A stretch of 64,000 nucleotides of DNA from Xanthobacteraceae bacterium (GTDB taxonomy: Bacteria > Pseudomonadota > Alphaproteobacteria > Rhizobiales > Xanthobacteraceae), in NCBI GenBank assembly GCA_030041005.1, contig JASHOR010000096.1, positions 1 to 64,000 on the forward strand, in the 5' to 3' direction. The notes beneath the pieces were generated by a model, which was not told the DNA's origin, made no database searches, and was given only the letters and a program-made list of their open reading frames with translations. Each line of letters starts with the position of its first letter. The stretch's first letter is position 1. Both the position numbers and the translations under genes were made by a program. Shown here piece after piece: positions 7,538 through 16,149 of the stretch.

Positions 7538-8350
7538 TCAGGTGCCGACTTTCAGCTCCGATACCAGCCCGCGCAGGGCCGCAACCGTGCTCAGCGCCAC
7601 GATGCGGCCGGTGCGCGGATTCTCGGAGGGAATGTTCTCGATCGCCATGGAAAAGCGCGCGGTATCGGCATCGACTTCGATGCGGTGAGTGTTGCGCTCG
7701 AGCGCCGGATCGGCCCAGATTTCCAGGCGCGTTCGGTCCGGCCCGATCCCGGCGAGACTGAGCGCCGCCGCCACGTTGACGTTGGCGGGAAAGCCGCGCG
7801 CGCCCTCGCGCGCACTGCCGTCGAACACCTTGCGCGCGGCGTTGAGGCCTCTGAGCGAAATGCCGCGCTCGACCAGATAGGGCGCGCCTTCGAGCCCGTT
7901 CGGCGGCTTGCGCGTGATCATGGTGACCGAGCGTATATTGCCTTCGGCGGCGGCGCGCACTGCGTCCAGCCCGATCAGCGCGCCGGTCGGCACCAGGATG
8001 CGCGCGCCGGTCTCCTTCGCCCGGCTGACGAAGTCCCAGTTTTCCAGAAGCTGTCCCACCGAAAGCGGCATGAAAATCCGCCCGCCTTCGATCGTCGGCG
8101 ACGCCACCGCCCGGAAGATCGCCGGCGGCAGGCATTCGATCACGACGTCACAGCATTGCGCCAGCTTTTCGACCGGCAGAAGCGCGACGCCGCAGCCGAC
8201 TTGCGGCAGATTGCGCCGCGCCTTTTCGCCATCGCGAACCGAAACTGCCGTCAGCGAAAGGCCGCTGATGCCGGCCGCAATACGCCGCGCCACTTCGAGG
8301 CCGACGGCGCCGAGGCCGGCCAATCCGATTTTAAGCGGCTCTCGCGCCAC
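7538..8350 (-). CDS. nadX: L-aspartate dehydrogenase
   Basis: A 270-residue protein with an N-terminal nucleotide-binding motif 'GLAGLGAVG' and the characteristic aspartate dehydrogenase blocks 'ARILVPTGALIGLDAV', 'FPANVNVAAALSLAGIGPD' and 'IENIPSENPRTGRIVALS'. The enzyme oxidises L-aspartate to iminoaspartate with NAD(P), either feeding NAD biosynthesis or running as reductive amination in amino-acid catabolism. No nadA or nadC is nearby, so a catabolic or detached role is possible. The start is GTG with an 'AGGGGAC' ribosome-binding site. It converges on the M24 gene with 19 bases between them. Confidence 0.88.
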   Translation of the reverse strand: MAREPLKIGLAGLGAVGLEVARRIAAGISGLSLTAVSVRDGEKARRNLPQVGCGVALLPVEKLAQCCDVVIECLPPAIFRAVASPTIEGGRIFMPLSVGQLLENWDFVSRAKETGARILVPTGALIGLDAVRAAAEGNIRSVTMITRKPPNGLEGAPYLVERGISLRGLNAARKVFDGSAREGARGFPANVNVAAALSLAGIGPDRTRLEIWADPALERNTHRIEVDADTARFSMAIENIPSENPRTGRIVALSTVAALRGLVSELKVGT

Positions 8351-8369
8351 GGTCTGTCCCCTGCCCTGC

Positions 8370-8445
8370 TAGTGCGGTGGATTTGAAGTTCCTACAAGGA
8401 GGCGGCTTTCTCGTAGAGGAACTTCAAATCCAAAAAACCGCACTA
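8370..8445. repeat. hairpin repeat element, type 1
   Basis: An imperfect palindrome of 76 bases. The left arm is tagtgcggt (8370-8378) plus ggatttgaagttcct (8379-8393). The right arm is aggaacttcaaatcc (8417-8431) plus accgcacta (8437-8445). The 15-base and 9-base stems are both perfect, separated on one side by a run of A. It lies immediately upstream of a second, unrelated-stem hairpin at 8460-8535. It is too long for an intrinsic terminator and has no U tract. I interpret it as a REP-like dispersed element. Confidence 0.8.
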
Positions 8446-8459
8446 CACACTAACATTTG

Positions 8460-8535
8460 CCAGTGTCCCTTTGATTCCGAAGTTCGCACGAGAGTGTGCC
8501 GCAACACAATGCGAACTTCGGAACCGGGACACTGG
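8460..8535. repeat. hairpin repeat element, type 2 (copy A)
   Basis: A 76-base palindrome. The outer stem is ccagtgtccc (8460-8469) with gggacactgg (8526-8535). The inner stem is ttccgaagttcgca (8475-8488) with tgcgaacttcggaa (8510-8523), both perfect, around a 21-base loop beginning 'cgagagtgtgccg'. A second copy with a different stem sequence but the same outer bases and loop start is at 33861-33935. Confidence 0.8.
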
Positions 8536-8676
8536 TAGCCGCCGCTGCGGCCCGATACATTCGACCTCTATGCACCCTCTATGCGCCGGCTGCGGATCAC
8601 GCAATAAGCTTTGTCGACGAAGCCGGCGCCCGGCCACGGGCGCGCACACATTACCAGCAAGACTCCGAGATCGTTC

Positions 8677-10497
8677 ATGACCAACATCAACCCGAACACC
8701 TTCACCACGCGGCCCGAGATCGAAGGCACGTTCGGGGTCGTGACATCGACCCATTGGATCGCGACGGCGGTGGGCATGGGGATATTGGAGCGCGGCGGCA
8801 ATGCTTTCGACGCCGCCGTCGCCACGGCCTTCGCGCTGCAGGTGCTGGAACCGCATCTCAACGGGCCAGGCGGCGACGTGCCGGTCATTCTTTACGACGT
8901 GCGCCGCGGCAAGCCGGAGGTGGTCTGCGGCCAGGGCGTTGCGCCGGCCGGCGCCACCATCGCGCATTACAGGAGCGAGGGGCTCGATCTCGTCCCCGGC
9001 ACCGGGCTCCTTGCCGCCTGCGTGCCCGGCACGTTCGAGACCTGGATGATGCTGTTGCGCGACTATGGCAGCATGCGCGTGGCCGACGTGCTGGCGCCCG
9101 CCATCGGTTACGCGCAGAACGGCCACCCGCTGCTTGAGCGCGCCAATGCCACCATCGCCACAGTGGCGCAGCTTTTCCGCGAGCACTGGCCGACCTCGGC
9201 GGCGGTGTATCTGCCGAACAACGAAGTACCGGTTACCGGATCGCTGTTCACCAACAAGGCGCTGGCGGCCACCTACAGCCGTATCGTCAAGGACGCCGAA
9301 AGCGCGGGCGGCGATCGCGTGGCGCAGATCGAGCGCGCGCGCCAATCGTGGTCGAAAGGCTTCGTCGCCGAGGCGATCGACCGCTTCTGCCGGACCCAGG
9401 AGATCATGGATACCAGCGGACGGCGGCATCGCGGCGTGCTGACCGCCGACGACATGGCGCGCTGGACGCCGCATGTCGAACCGCCGCTCACCTACGACTA
9501 TCGCGGCTATACCGTGTGCAAGACCGGTCCGTGGGGACAGGGGCCGGTGACGCTGCAGCAACTTGCGCTGTTGAAGGGTTTCGATCTCGACGGGCTCGAT
9601 CCAACCGGGCCCGACTTCATTCATCTCATCGTCGAATGCTCGAAGCTCGCCTACGCCGACCGCGAGGTGTTTTACGGCGATCCCGATTTTGTCGGGGTGC
9701 CGATGGCGACGCTGCTCTCCGACGCCTACAATGCCGAGCGCCGCAAGCTCGTAAGCGAGCAGGCCTCGCTCGAACTGCGTCCCGGCTCGATCGCTGGATT
9801 TGGCGCGGTGATCAAGCTGCGCCGCGAGACCGCGGCGATGGCGGCGGGCGCCGGCGAGCCCACCGTCGGCAGACTTGGCGCCGGAGAGCCGACCGTCGGA
9901 CGGCTCGGCAACACGCGCGGCGACACCGTGCACTTCGACATCATCGACCAGGCCGGCAACACGGTCTCGTCGACGCCGTCGGGCGGCTGGCTGCACTCCT
10001 CGCCGGTGATCCCGGAACTCGGCTTCTGCCTCGGCACTCGCGCGCAAATGTTCTGGCTCGAGGAAGGCCATCCGGCCGCGCTCGGCCCCGGCCGGCGCCC
10101 GCGCACCACGCTGTCGCCGACCATGGCGCTGCGCGACGGCGAGCCGTATCTCGCCTGGGGTTCGCCCGGCGGCGACGGCCAGGATCAATGGATCACGCAG
10201 TTCTTCATGCGTCACGTCCATTGTGGCCTGAACCTGCAAGAGGCGATCGACGCGCCGGCCTGGCACAGCGAGCATTTCCCGAGCTCATTCTGGCCGCGCA
10301 CGGCGCGTCCCGGCGTGCTCGTGCTCGAAGGCCGCGTGCCGAAGAAGACCGTCGAGGAACTGCAACGCCGCGGCCACCTCGTCGAAATCGGCCCGGACTG
10401 GTCGGAAGGCCGCCTCACCGCTGCGTCGCGCGTCGGCCGCCGCCGCCGCGCCGCCGCCAATCCGCGCGGCATGCAAGGCTACGCGGCGGGGCGCTGA
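8677..10497 (+). CDS. gamma-glutamyltransferase family protein
   Basis: A 606-residue Ntn-hydrolase of the gamma-glutamyltranspeptidase family. It shows 'GGNAFDAAVATAFALQVLEPHLNG' near the N-terminus and the autoprocessing site 'GDTVHFDIIDQAGN', making Thr417 the predicted nucleophile of the small subunit. Typical members cleave gamma-glutamyl bonds in glutathione or act as cephalosporin acylases. No clear signal peptide is seen after the chosen ATG at 8677, so it may be cytoplasmic. Directly before the cleavage site is a duplicated 10-residue linker, GEPTVGRLGA (see the repeat entry). The ATG at 8677 starts about where the family homology begins; an earlier in-frame start exists at 8611. Its last 19 bases overlap the convergent hydrolase gene. 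Confidence 0.85.
   Translation: MTNINPNTFTTRPEIEGTFGVVTSTHWIATAVGMGILERGGNAFDAAVATAFALQVLEPHLNGPGGDVPVILYDVRRGKPEVVCGQGVAPAGATIAHYRSEGLDLVPGTGLLAACVPGTFETWMMLLRDYGSMRVADVLAPAIGYAQNGHPLLERANATIATVAQLFREHWPTSAAVYLPNNEVPVTGSLFTNKALAATYSRIVKDAESAGGDRVAQIERARQSWSKGFVAEAIDRFCRTQEIMDTSGRRHRGVLTADDMARWTPHVEPPLTYDYRGYTVCKTGPWGQGPVTLQQLALLKGFDLDGLDPTGPDFIHLIVECSKLAYADREVFYGDPDFVGVPMATLLSDAYNAERRKLVSEQASLELRPGSIAGFGAVIKLRRETAAMAAGAGEPTVGRLGAGEPTVGRLGNTRGDTVHFDIIDQAGNTVSSTPSGGWLHSSPVIPELGFCLGTRAQMFWLEEGHPAALGPGRRPRTTLSPTMALRDGEPYLAWGSPGGDGQDQWITQFFMRHVHCGLNLQEAIDAPAWHSEHFPSSFWPRTARPGVLVLEGRVPKKTVEELQRRGHLVEIGPDWSEGRLTAASRVGRRRRAAANPRGMQGYAAGR
9850..9909 (+). repeat. 30-bp tandem duplication in the GGT linker
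   Basis: Two 30-base units, 9850-9879 and 9880-9909, each encode A-G-E-P-T-V-G-R-L-G. They differ at synonymous positions only, so the duplication is not brand new or the copies are under protein-level selection. The unit ends five residues before the predicted catalytic Thr417. Confidence 0.85.
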
Positions 10498-11309
10498 GAG
10501 CGGGTTGAACCGAGGAATTCCGTGAGCGCCGCGTTGAACGCCGCCGGCTGTTCCAGCGGCGCCATGTGGCCGCTGTTTTCGATGATCCTCAGCGTGGCGT
10601 TGGGAATGCTCTCTGCCAGCAATCGCGACGCCTTGCTGCACACGTAATCGAGTTGCCCGACAACGACCAGCGTCGGCGCCTGGACGGAGCGTAAGAGGCC
10701 GGTCAGCCGGAACAGTGACTTGCGCTTCGACAATACTTCCGAAAGCGTAAAGCGCAGCCCATCGATCGGAGTGGCGCGGATCAGCGCCGCCATGTGGTCG
10801 CGCCGGCGCCTGCTGCGTCTGGCGTAAATCTTGAAGAGCTCGCTGCGCAGCATCTCGCAGACAAGGTCGTCCGTCCTGCCGCGGTCGATCAGCGAAACCC
10901 ACTGTCGCGCCAATGCCTCTATTTTCACCGGGTCGTCCGCGCCGGCACCGACATCCGCCAGCACCAGATCGGAGACACGCTCCGGTCGCGTCGCGGCGAG
11001 CGCCAAGGCCGGCCCCCCGCCCAGCGAAAAGCCGACGATCGCCGCCCGCTCGATTTCAAGAGCGTCGAGCACGCCGATCAGATCGCGCGCAAGAAGGCTC
11101 GCGGAATAGCCGGACGCGACCGCCGGAGCGTCGGTCAAGCCGTGGCCGCGCTGATCGTAGGCGATGACGCGGAAGCGCTCTTTCAGCGCACGGATCTGGT
11201 GGAACCACATGCGCTTGCCGCAGGCAAAACCATGCAGCAGCAGCACGGGCGGACCCTCGCCGCGATCGCTGACGGCAACCGCCAGGTCGCCGACCCGGAT
11301 CCTGTTCAT
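10479..11309 (-). CDS. alpha/beta-fold hydrolase
   Basis: A 276-residue alpha/beta hydrolase. The nucleophile elbow is 'GFSLGGG' with Ser95, the acid is Asp221 in 'VGQLDYV' and the base is His248 in 'NSGHMAP'. The oxyanion region is 'LLLHGFACGKRMW'. The spacing fits 3-oxoadipate enol-lactonase (PcaD-like) and non-haem haloperoxidase-like enzymes, but these are not separable by eye. The ATG at 11309 was chosen because the fold starts at once. The gene is convergent with and overlaps the gamma-glutamyltransferase by 19 bases. Confidence 0.84.
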   Translation of the reverse strand: MNRIRVGDLAVAVSDRGEGPPVLLLHGFACGKRMWFHQIRALKERFRVIAYDQRGHGLTDAPAVASGYSASLLARDLIGVLDALEIERAAIVGFSLGGGPALALAATRPERVSDLVLADVGAGADDPVKIEALARQWVSLIDRGRTDDLVCEMLRSELFKIYARRSRRRRDHMAALIRATPIDGLRFTLSEVLSKRKSLFRLTGLLRSVQAPTLVVVGQLDYVCSKASRLLAESIPNATLRIIENSGHMAPLEQPAAFNAALTEFLGSTRSQRPAA

Positions 11310-11404
11310 GCCGCTTGCCTCGATGGTGCCTGAACGGGTTGCCGGCGATGTGATCGGCAATGGCGAAAATGACAAGCGGCAAAGCGCGGCAGGATTCCGG
11401 CAAC

Positions 11405-12880
11405 CTACGCCGCGACCGTGCCGAGAAACTCCTTAACTTCGCTACGCAGGTTTTCCGTCGCTTGTTCGACCTGCTCGGAAGCGGCAAGCACGGTCTGCGC
11501 CGAGCTTCGCGTTTGCGTGACGCCGCCGGAGACGTCGCCGAGCGCGGCAACGATCGCCTTGGCGCCTTCGGCGGCGCTCGTCACATTGTGCGATATCTCG
11601 CCGGTGGCGGCTTGCTGCTGCTCGACCGAACCGGCGACTTCGGTCGTGTAGTAATTGATATCCTGCATGCTCTTGGTGATGGCGCGGATGGCGCTGACCG
11701 CCTTGCTGACGCAACTCTGCACGGAGAGAATTTCGCGGGTAATCTCCTCGGTCGCCTTGGCGGTCTGCACGGCAAGCGATTTGACCTCGGAGGCGACAAC
11801 GGCAAAGCCGCGTCCGGCCTCGCCGGCGCGCGCCGCTTCTATGGTGGCGTTGAGCGCCAGCAGGTTGGTCTGCCCGGCGATATCCTGAATGAGCTTGACC
11901 ACGTCGCCGATCTTGCCCGCCACCTGAGCCAGGGCGGCAATGTCGGCGTTCGTGGTGTTGGCGTCGGCGGCGGCACCGCGGACCACCTCGTTGGTCTTGT
12001 TCAGTTGACGGCCGATCTCGCCGATCGAGCTGGCGAGTTCCGCGGCGGCAGCCGCCGCAACTTCGACGTTGACCGAGGCCTCGTTCGAGTTGTGCACGGC
12101 GCCCTCGGTGCACTGCAGCGTACGATCGGAGGTCGCCAACAGCATCTTGGCCGCCGCCTTCATCGCTGTGGCGCTTTGACCGACGGTCTTGAGCACGCTC
12201 TCGACGCGCTCGCGGAACGAGAAAATCGCGCTGTCAACAATGCGGCGACGTTCGTCGCGCTGGCGCAGCGCGTCGCGCTCGCGCTCGGCCAGCAGTTGGT
12301 CGGTCACGTCGGTGTGCGTCGCCAGCCAGCCTCCGCTCGGCATCGGCCGGCCGACAAGAGAGATCACGCGGCCGTCTTTGAGTTCGATGGACTTCGTTTC
12401 GGTCCGTCCTTCAGCCACTTGCTTGAGACATTGGGCCACGTAGGTATCGACGTCGCCGGAGAACGTACCCGCTGCCGCCCGGTGGAGCAAAAGGTCGCGC
12501 AGCGGCGTACCGCGTTTCATCTGTTGTGACTGCAGGCCGTACATCTCGATGTAGCGCTCGTTGCACAGGATCAGCCGCGCCGCGCCGTCGAACATGCACA
12601 GACCCTGCGTCATATTGTTCAGCGCCGACCTGACCAGACGGTACTTCGCGCGCACGCGCGCGATCACGACCAGCGCCGTCAAGGTCGAGGCGGCCAGCGC
12701 GAAGACCACGCCCACAAGAGCGCCCAGGGCGGGCGTCGAAGCGTTGCCAAGCGCATGCCCCAGCCCGCGCGGAGCAGCGGCCATGCAGCCGCCCATGCCG
12801 ATGGCAAATCCCGCAATCGCGCCGAGTACGACCAACTCGCCGCGGCGGCTTGTCTTTGACAGCAACGCAGAAAAAGGCAT
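11405..12880 (-). CDS. methyl-accepting chemotaxis protein with two membrane helices and a PAS domain
   Basis: A 491-residue receptor. Two closely spaced hydrophobic helices (about 16-34 and 50-73) anchor it with almost no periplasmic loop. A PAS-type domain follows ('[21 protein letters not shown]', about 90-195, ending 'THTDVTDQ'), then the coiled-coil signalling domain with the highly conserved tip '[21 protein letters not shown]'. The sensory input is therefore intracellular, through the PAS domain. No HAMP domain is evident. It has no che genes nearby. The ATG at 12880 is preferred to the TTG just before it. Confidence 0.9.
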   Translation of the reverse strand: MPFSALLSKTSRRGELVVLGAIAGFAIGMGGCMAAAPRGLGHALGNASTPALGALVGVVFALAASTLTALVVIARVRAKYRLVRSALNNMTQGLCMFDGAARLILCNERYIEMYGLQSQQMKRGTPLRDLLLHRAAAGTFSGDVDTYVAQCLKQVAEGRTETKSIELKDGRVISLVGRPMPSGGWLATHTDVTDQLLAERERDALRQRDERRRIVDSAIFSFRERVESVLKTVGQSATAMKAAAKMLLATSDRTLQCTEGAVHNSNEASVNVEVAAAAAAELASSIGEIGRQLNKTNEVVRGAAADANTTNADIAALAQVAGKIGDVVKLIQDIAGQTNLLALNATIEAARAGEAGRGFAVVASEVKSLAVQTAKATEEITREILSVQSCVSKAVSAIRAITKSMQDINYYTTEVAGSVEQQQAATGEISHNVTSAAEGAKAIVAALGDVSGGVTQTRSSAQTVLAASEQVEQATENLRSEVKEFLGTVAA

Positions 12881-13107
12881 CAAGGCTGACCTTGAAACGA
12901 GCCTTGCAGGCTATGTGCGACCGGTTGTTTTACGGTTAAGGACCGGTGGAAAAATGCTTAACAAAGGCTGAACGCGCACCTCGGGGCATGGCAGGCAGGC
13001 AAGCTGCGGCAGAGGGTGCCTGCGGCGGATTTGCGCGGAAGGCCGGTTCATGGTTCCGACACTTTCTTGGCCGATGCCGATTTCCGGGGCAGCGGGGAGC
13101 TGGATCG

Positions 13108-13710
13108 ATGATCCGGGCGTGGGCCGCGACACGCGTCTGCGGCGTGCTGGCAGGTTTGGCGGTGCTGGCCGGCTGCGCCGGCAACTACAATCCGCCGTCG
13201 GGCTTGCCCGATCTTAACCGCAGTCTCGCGACCGCGGATGCCAAGCTCGATGTGAACGCCGCGCAGGCCATGATCTCGGGTTATCGCACCAACAACGGCC
13301 TCGGGCCGGTGACCATCGATCCGGAATTGATGAAGCTCGCCAGCCAGCAGGCGCACGCCATGGCGGCGCGCGACGAACTCGAACACGACGCCTGGCGCCC
13401 CTTTTCAGAGCGCATCCAGCAATCGAGCTTCGACGCCGCGATCGCAGTCGAGAACATTGCCGCCGGCTATCAGACGCTGGCGGAAGCCTTTTCCGGCTGG
13501 CGCAATTCGCCGCCGCACCGCGCCAACATGCTCAATCCCCGGGTGACAAAGATGGGCATCGCCGCGGTCTACGCGCCGGCCTCGAAATATAAAGTGTTTT
13601 GGTCGCTCATTCTGGCGCGACCGGATGACCAGGCGGCCCGACCGGACGATCAGGTCGCACGACCAAATGATCAACGGCGAAGCTACGGCACCGTCTCGGT
13701 GGAGCGGTGA
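13108..13710 (+). CDS. CAP/SCP-domain lipoprotein
   Basis: A 200-residue secreted protein. The N-terminus is a lipoprotein signal with lipobox 'VLAGC', placing the acylated cysteine at residue 23. The CAP domain follows, with 'QQAHAMAARDELEH', 'VENIAAGY' and 'GWRNSPPHRANMLNP', the usual two histidines and glutamates of the CAP cavity. Bacterial CAP proteins of this type are mostly uncharacterised envelope proteins. The C-terminus carries three 7-residue units rich in D, Q and R. The start at 13108 has a 'GGGGAG' ribosome-binding site; a longer in-frame reading from 12946 would bury the signal peptide. Confidence 0.85.
   Translation: MIRAWAATRVCGVLAGLAVLAGCAGNYNPPSGLPDLNRSLATADAKLDVNAAQAMISGYRTNNGLGPVTIDPELMKLASQQAHAMAARDELEHDAWRPFSERIQQSSFDAAIAVENIAAGYQTLAEAFSGWRNSPPHRANMLNPRVTKMGIAAVYAPASKYKVFWSLILARPDDQAARPDDQVARPNDQRRSYGTVSVER
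13615..13677 (+). repeat. three 21-bp tandem repeats in the CAP lipoprotein gene
   Basis: Three in-frame units (13615-13635, 13636-13656, 13657-13677) encode ARPDDQA, ARPDDQV and ARPNDQR. The base changes between units are scattered over all codon positions, showing some decay. Copy-number variation would lengthen a hydrophilic tail after the CAP domain without shifting the frame. Confidence 0.8.
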
Positions 13711-13842
13711 GCTCTCTGCGCTTGACCGGACGCCAATGAGAGCGCATCGTCGAGACGATCGCTGCCCCCAAAACATCTCCGCGCTAGAATTCACCTGCTT
13801 CTGAAAGACGCTCAGCCCCGTCAGGCTTTCCGCGTTGACCTT

Positions 13843-14760
13843 TCAGATCAAGTCGAACATTTCGCGCCCGTACTTCCCGCGCGCCTCATTCAAAAGCGGC
13901 GCGACAGCGGCGCGGAATTGGGCGTGCTCTTCGGCGGTCAGTTCGATGATCTCGCAGCCTTCCGCCAGGATCGCGACGCGCGCTTCGCGATCTTCCTCGA
14001 TCGCCAGTCCGCGCTGGAAGGCGACCGCCTGTGTCACCGCTTCGCGCATGGCGAGCCGCAGCTCCGGCGGCCACGCATCAAAGGACGGGCGATGCAAAAA
14101 AATCGGCCGCGAAATATAGAAGTGGTTGGTGACCGTATGGAAATGATGAAATTTGTGCACTCCATAGGTTACGGTGTTGGCGAACGGGTTTTCCTGTGCG
14201 TCGATGGTGCCGGCCTTGATGCTGGCGATCGCCTCGGTCAAATCGCAACGGATCGGAATGGCGCCGAGCAGTTCGAACGTTTTGGCCTGGACCTCGCTCG
14301 GCAGCACGCGAATACGCATGCCCTTGAGATCGGCCGGCACACACACGCGGCGCAGCCGGTTCGAGATATGGCGGAAGCCATTTTCGAACCAGCCAAGGAC
14401 GCGGTAATTGACACGCCGCTCGATTTTTTCCGCAAGATATTGCCCGAGCGCGCCATCGATGGCGGCGCGCGCGTCATCCCTGCGCTCGAATAGAAACGGC
14501 AGGTCGACGAAGCCGAGTTCGGGCACGCGGTCGGTCAGATAGCTCGACGACTGATAGCCGAGCGTAAGCACGCCATCCTCGACCAGCCAGAGAATCTCCT
14601 CGGCGCGATAGCCGAAATCCATGATGTTCCAGACGTACTTGACGTGAACATGGCCGGGGAATTTCTGCTCGAGCGAATCGCCGATCAGCTTGAGCGCGCG
14701 CGAGAACGATGTGGTCGGCGGGCCATAACCGCCCATGCGAATGGTGATCGGATCGGCCAT
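13843..14760 (-). CDS. TRAP-type DctP-like solute-binding protein without signal peptide
   Basis: A 305-residue DctP-family protein: 'GYQSSSYLTDRVPELGFVDLPF', 'LKGMRIRVLPSEVQAKTFELLG' and 'ASIKAGTIDAQENPFAN' are the standard ligand-binding blocks, including the arginine of 'RIRV' that normally clamps the carboxylate. The ATG at 14760 begins directly at the mature domain ('ITIRMGG'), and no hydrophobic export signal exists upstream in frame. Just upstream lies a dispersed repeat (14800-14848). No DctQ or DctM membrane subunits are adjacent. It may have lost export or may act in the cytoplasm. Function in transport is uncertain. Confidence 0.78.
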   Translation of the reverse strand: MADPITIRMGGYGPPTTSFSRALKLIGDSLEQKFPGHVHVKYVWNIMDFGYRAEEILWLVEDGVLTLGYQSSSYLTDRVPELGFVDLPFLFERRDDARAAIDGALGQYLAEKIERRVNYRVLGWFENGFRHISNRLRRVCVPADLKGMRIRVLPSEVQAKTFELLGAIPIRCDLTEAIASIKAGTIDAQENPFANTVTYGVHKFHHFHTVTNHFYISRPIFLHRPSFDAWPPELRLAMREAVTQAVAFQRGLAIEEDREARVAILAEGCEIIELTAEEHAQFRAAVAPLLNEARGKYGREMFDLI

Positions 14761-14799
14761 GGGAAGTCGGATCTCCTCGGCAAGCGCGGCGCGGACCTT

Positions 14800-14848
14800 A
14801 GAGCATGATCCGGAAAAGTGGAAACCGGCTTTCCGGGGAATATCATGC
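14800..14848. repeat. dispersed 'agagcatgatccgg' hairpin repeat
   Basis: The sequence starts 'agagcatgatccggaaaag' and ends 'ctttccggggaatatcatgc', so ends and core are complementary (gcatgat / atcatgc; ccggaaag / ctttccgg). I recognise it as the short palindrome frequently found between genes in Bradyrhizobium and Rhodopseudomonas relatives. A truncated match to its left end (agagcatgatccgg) is at 54263-54276. It sits directly upstream of the DctP-like gene. Confidence 0.75.
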
Positions 14849-14910
14849 CCCACCAAAATGTCAGGGCGCCATTGTCGGTGAAGGTCACGCCCGATGGGCG
14901 CGGGCGAAGT

Positions 14911-16140
14911 TCAGCGGCGGATGCGCTCGCAAACGGCTTTGGCAGCGCCGATCAGGCCTCTGCGCAGCGTTTCCAGCCGTTGCGCGCGCGCGAACGAGGT
15001 GTGCGGCCGCACGGCAATCAAGAGATCGCACAACGCCAGCCGTTCGCTCCAGGTCCGGTTCATCACTGCGTGATCAGGCGTCGCGCATGAATCGGCGCGC
15101 GCGATCGTGCGGTCCTCGGCAAGCTGCTCGGTCACCAGAGCAGTGAGGATAACGCCGGGGGCGTAGCGCGCCGCGGCTTCGTCATACGCGATCTTCCAGA
15201 ACCAGGCGCCGTCGCCGCTGCGCAAGGTGATCGCGGCGGCGACAGCGCGCCCGTCGAGCAGGATTCGATCGATCGCGACCTTGTGCTCCGCGGCGAGCCC
15301 CATCACCGCGGCTTCGACGAAGGCGCGGATGTCGTCGTTGCAGGCGGCAGCCGTACCGGACTTTCCTTTCCAGCCGCCCGCCTCCAGCGCGAGGAAATCA
15401 GTCATCGCCGAAAGGATTGCGGTCGGCGCCGTTGCCGCGGCGAAGGAGACCGATCCCACCTCGCTCAATCGCCGAATGCTTCGCCGCAGTTCGCGATATT
15501 TGCGCGCGCCGAGCGCGCGTTCGACATAGGCCGATCGGTCGTTGTTCGGCGCCAGCAGCGCGCGCGTGTGGCGGTTGAACGCGGCGCACGGCGCCTGCAA
15601 GCGCCGGAGCGCAGCCGAAAGCGCCGCCGCGAACGAGCCTTCCTCGGGCACAAACGGCAACAACAGCAATCCCGGAAGATCGGCATTGCCGGCAAGGTAG
15701 GTGAGCAAGGCGGCGAGCACCGGCTCGGCGGCTTCGCGTTCGATCAGCGGTGTGCCGAACGGAGCATAGGGGTGGGTCCAGCCGACCAGCACCGGCAGTC
15801 GGATCCCGTAGCGGCGGACTTCGACGCCCGCCGGAAAAAGGCCGAGAAGCCTGGGCCGAGGCCCGCTCGACCAGACCAGCGCCGCACCGACGTGGCCCCC
15901 GAACACCGGGGCCGCCGCGCGCGCGAAAGCCGGCTCGTAGAATACGTTCGGCACCAGCGCCCGCGCCGCCAGGGCGCGCCATTCATTGGCGATCGATTTG
16001 AGCTGCGAAAATTCGCGCCACTCGACCGCGAGCGATTCGATCGGGTAACGATCGGCGACGGCGGCGCGACGCGCCTTGGCGATGGCCGCGGCCGCATCGG
16101 CAAAATACGAGGCATACCCGGTCGGCGCTGTGACCGTCAT
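14911..16140 (-). CDS. CelD/BcsL-type GNAT acetyltransferase
   Basis: A 409-residue protein of the Acetyltransf_6 (CelD/BcsL, FemAB-related) family. The double GNAT-like fold is suggested by 'SQLKSIANEWRALAARALVPNVFYEP' at the N-terminal part, 'LGARKYRELRRSIRRLSEVG' (about 215-235), and the late 'ARYAPGVILTALVTEQL' block that binds the acyl donor in this family. Related proteins acylate or aminoacylate exopolysaccharide or cell-envelope precursors. It is transcribed 9 bases downstream of the flippase gene, so the pair likely modifies and translocates the same glycan. A homologous acetyltransferase domain occurs in the fusion at 46717-49251. Confidence 0.78.
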   Translation of the reverse strand: MTVTAPTGYASYFADAAAAIAKARRAAVADRYPIESLAVEWREFSQLKSIANEWRALAARALVPNVFYEPAFARAAAPVFGGHVGAALVWSSGPRPRLLGLFPAGVEVRRYGIRLPVLVGWTHPYAPFGTPLIEREAAEPVLAALLTYLAGNADLPGLLLLPFVPEEGSFAAALSAALRRLQAPCAAFNRHTRALLAPNNDRSAYVERALGARKYRELRRSIRRLSEVGSVSFAAATAPTAILSAMTDFLALEAGGWKGKSGTAAACNDDIRAFVEAAVMGLAAEHKVAIDRILLDGRAVAAAITLRSGDGAWFWKIAYDEAAARYAPGVILTALVTEQLAEDRTIARADSCATPDHAVMNRTWSERLALCDLLIAVRPHTSFARAQRLETLRRGLIGAAKAVCERIRR

Positions 16141-16149
16141 GGGCGCGCC

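Noticed and set aside
8443-10275. Minus-strand open frame of 610 codons
   Set aside because: Antisense shadow of gamma-glutamyltransferase in a high-GC genome; no family motif and it runs through the hairpin repeats.
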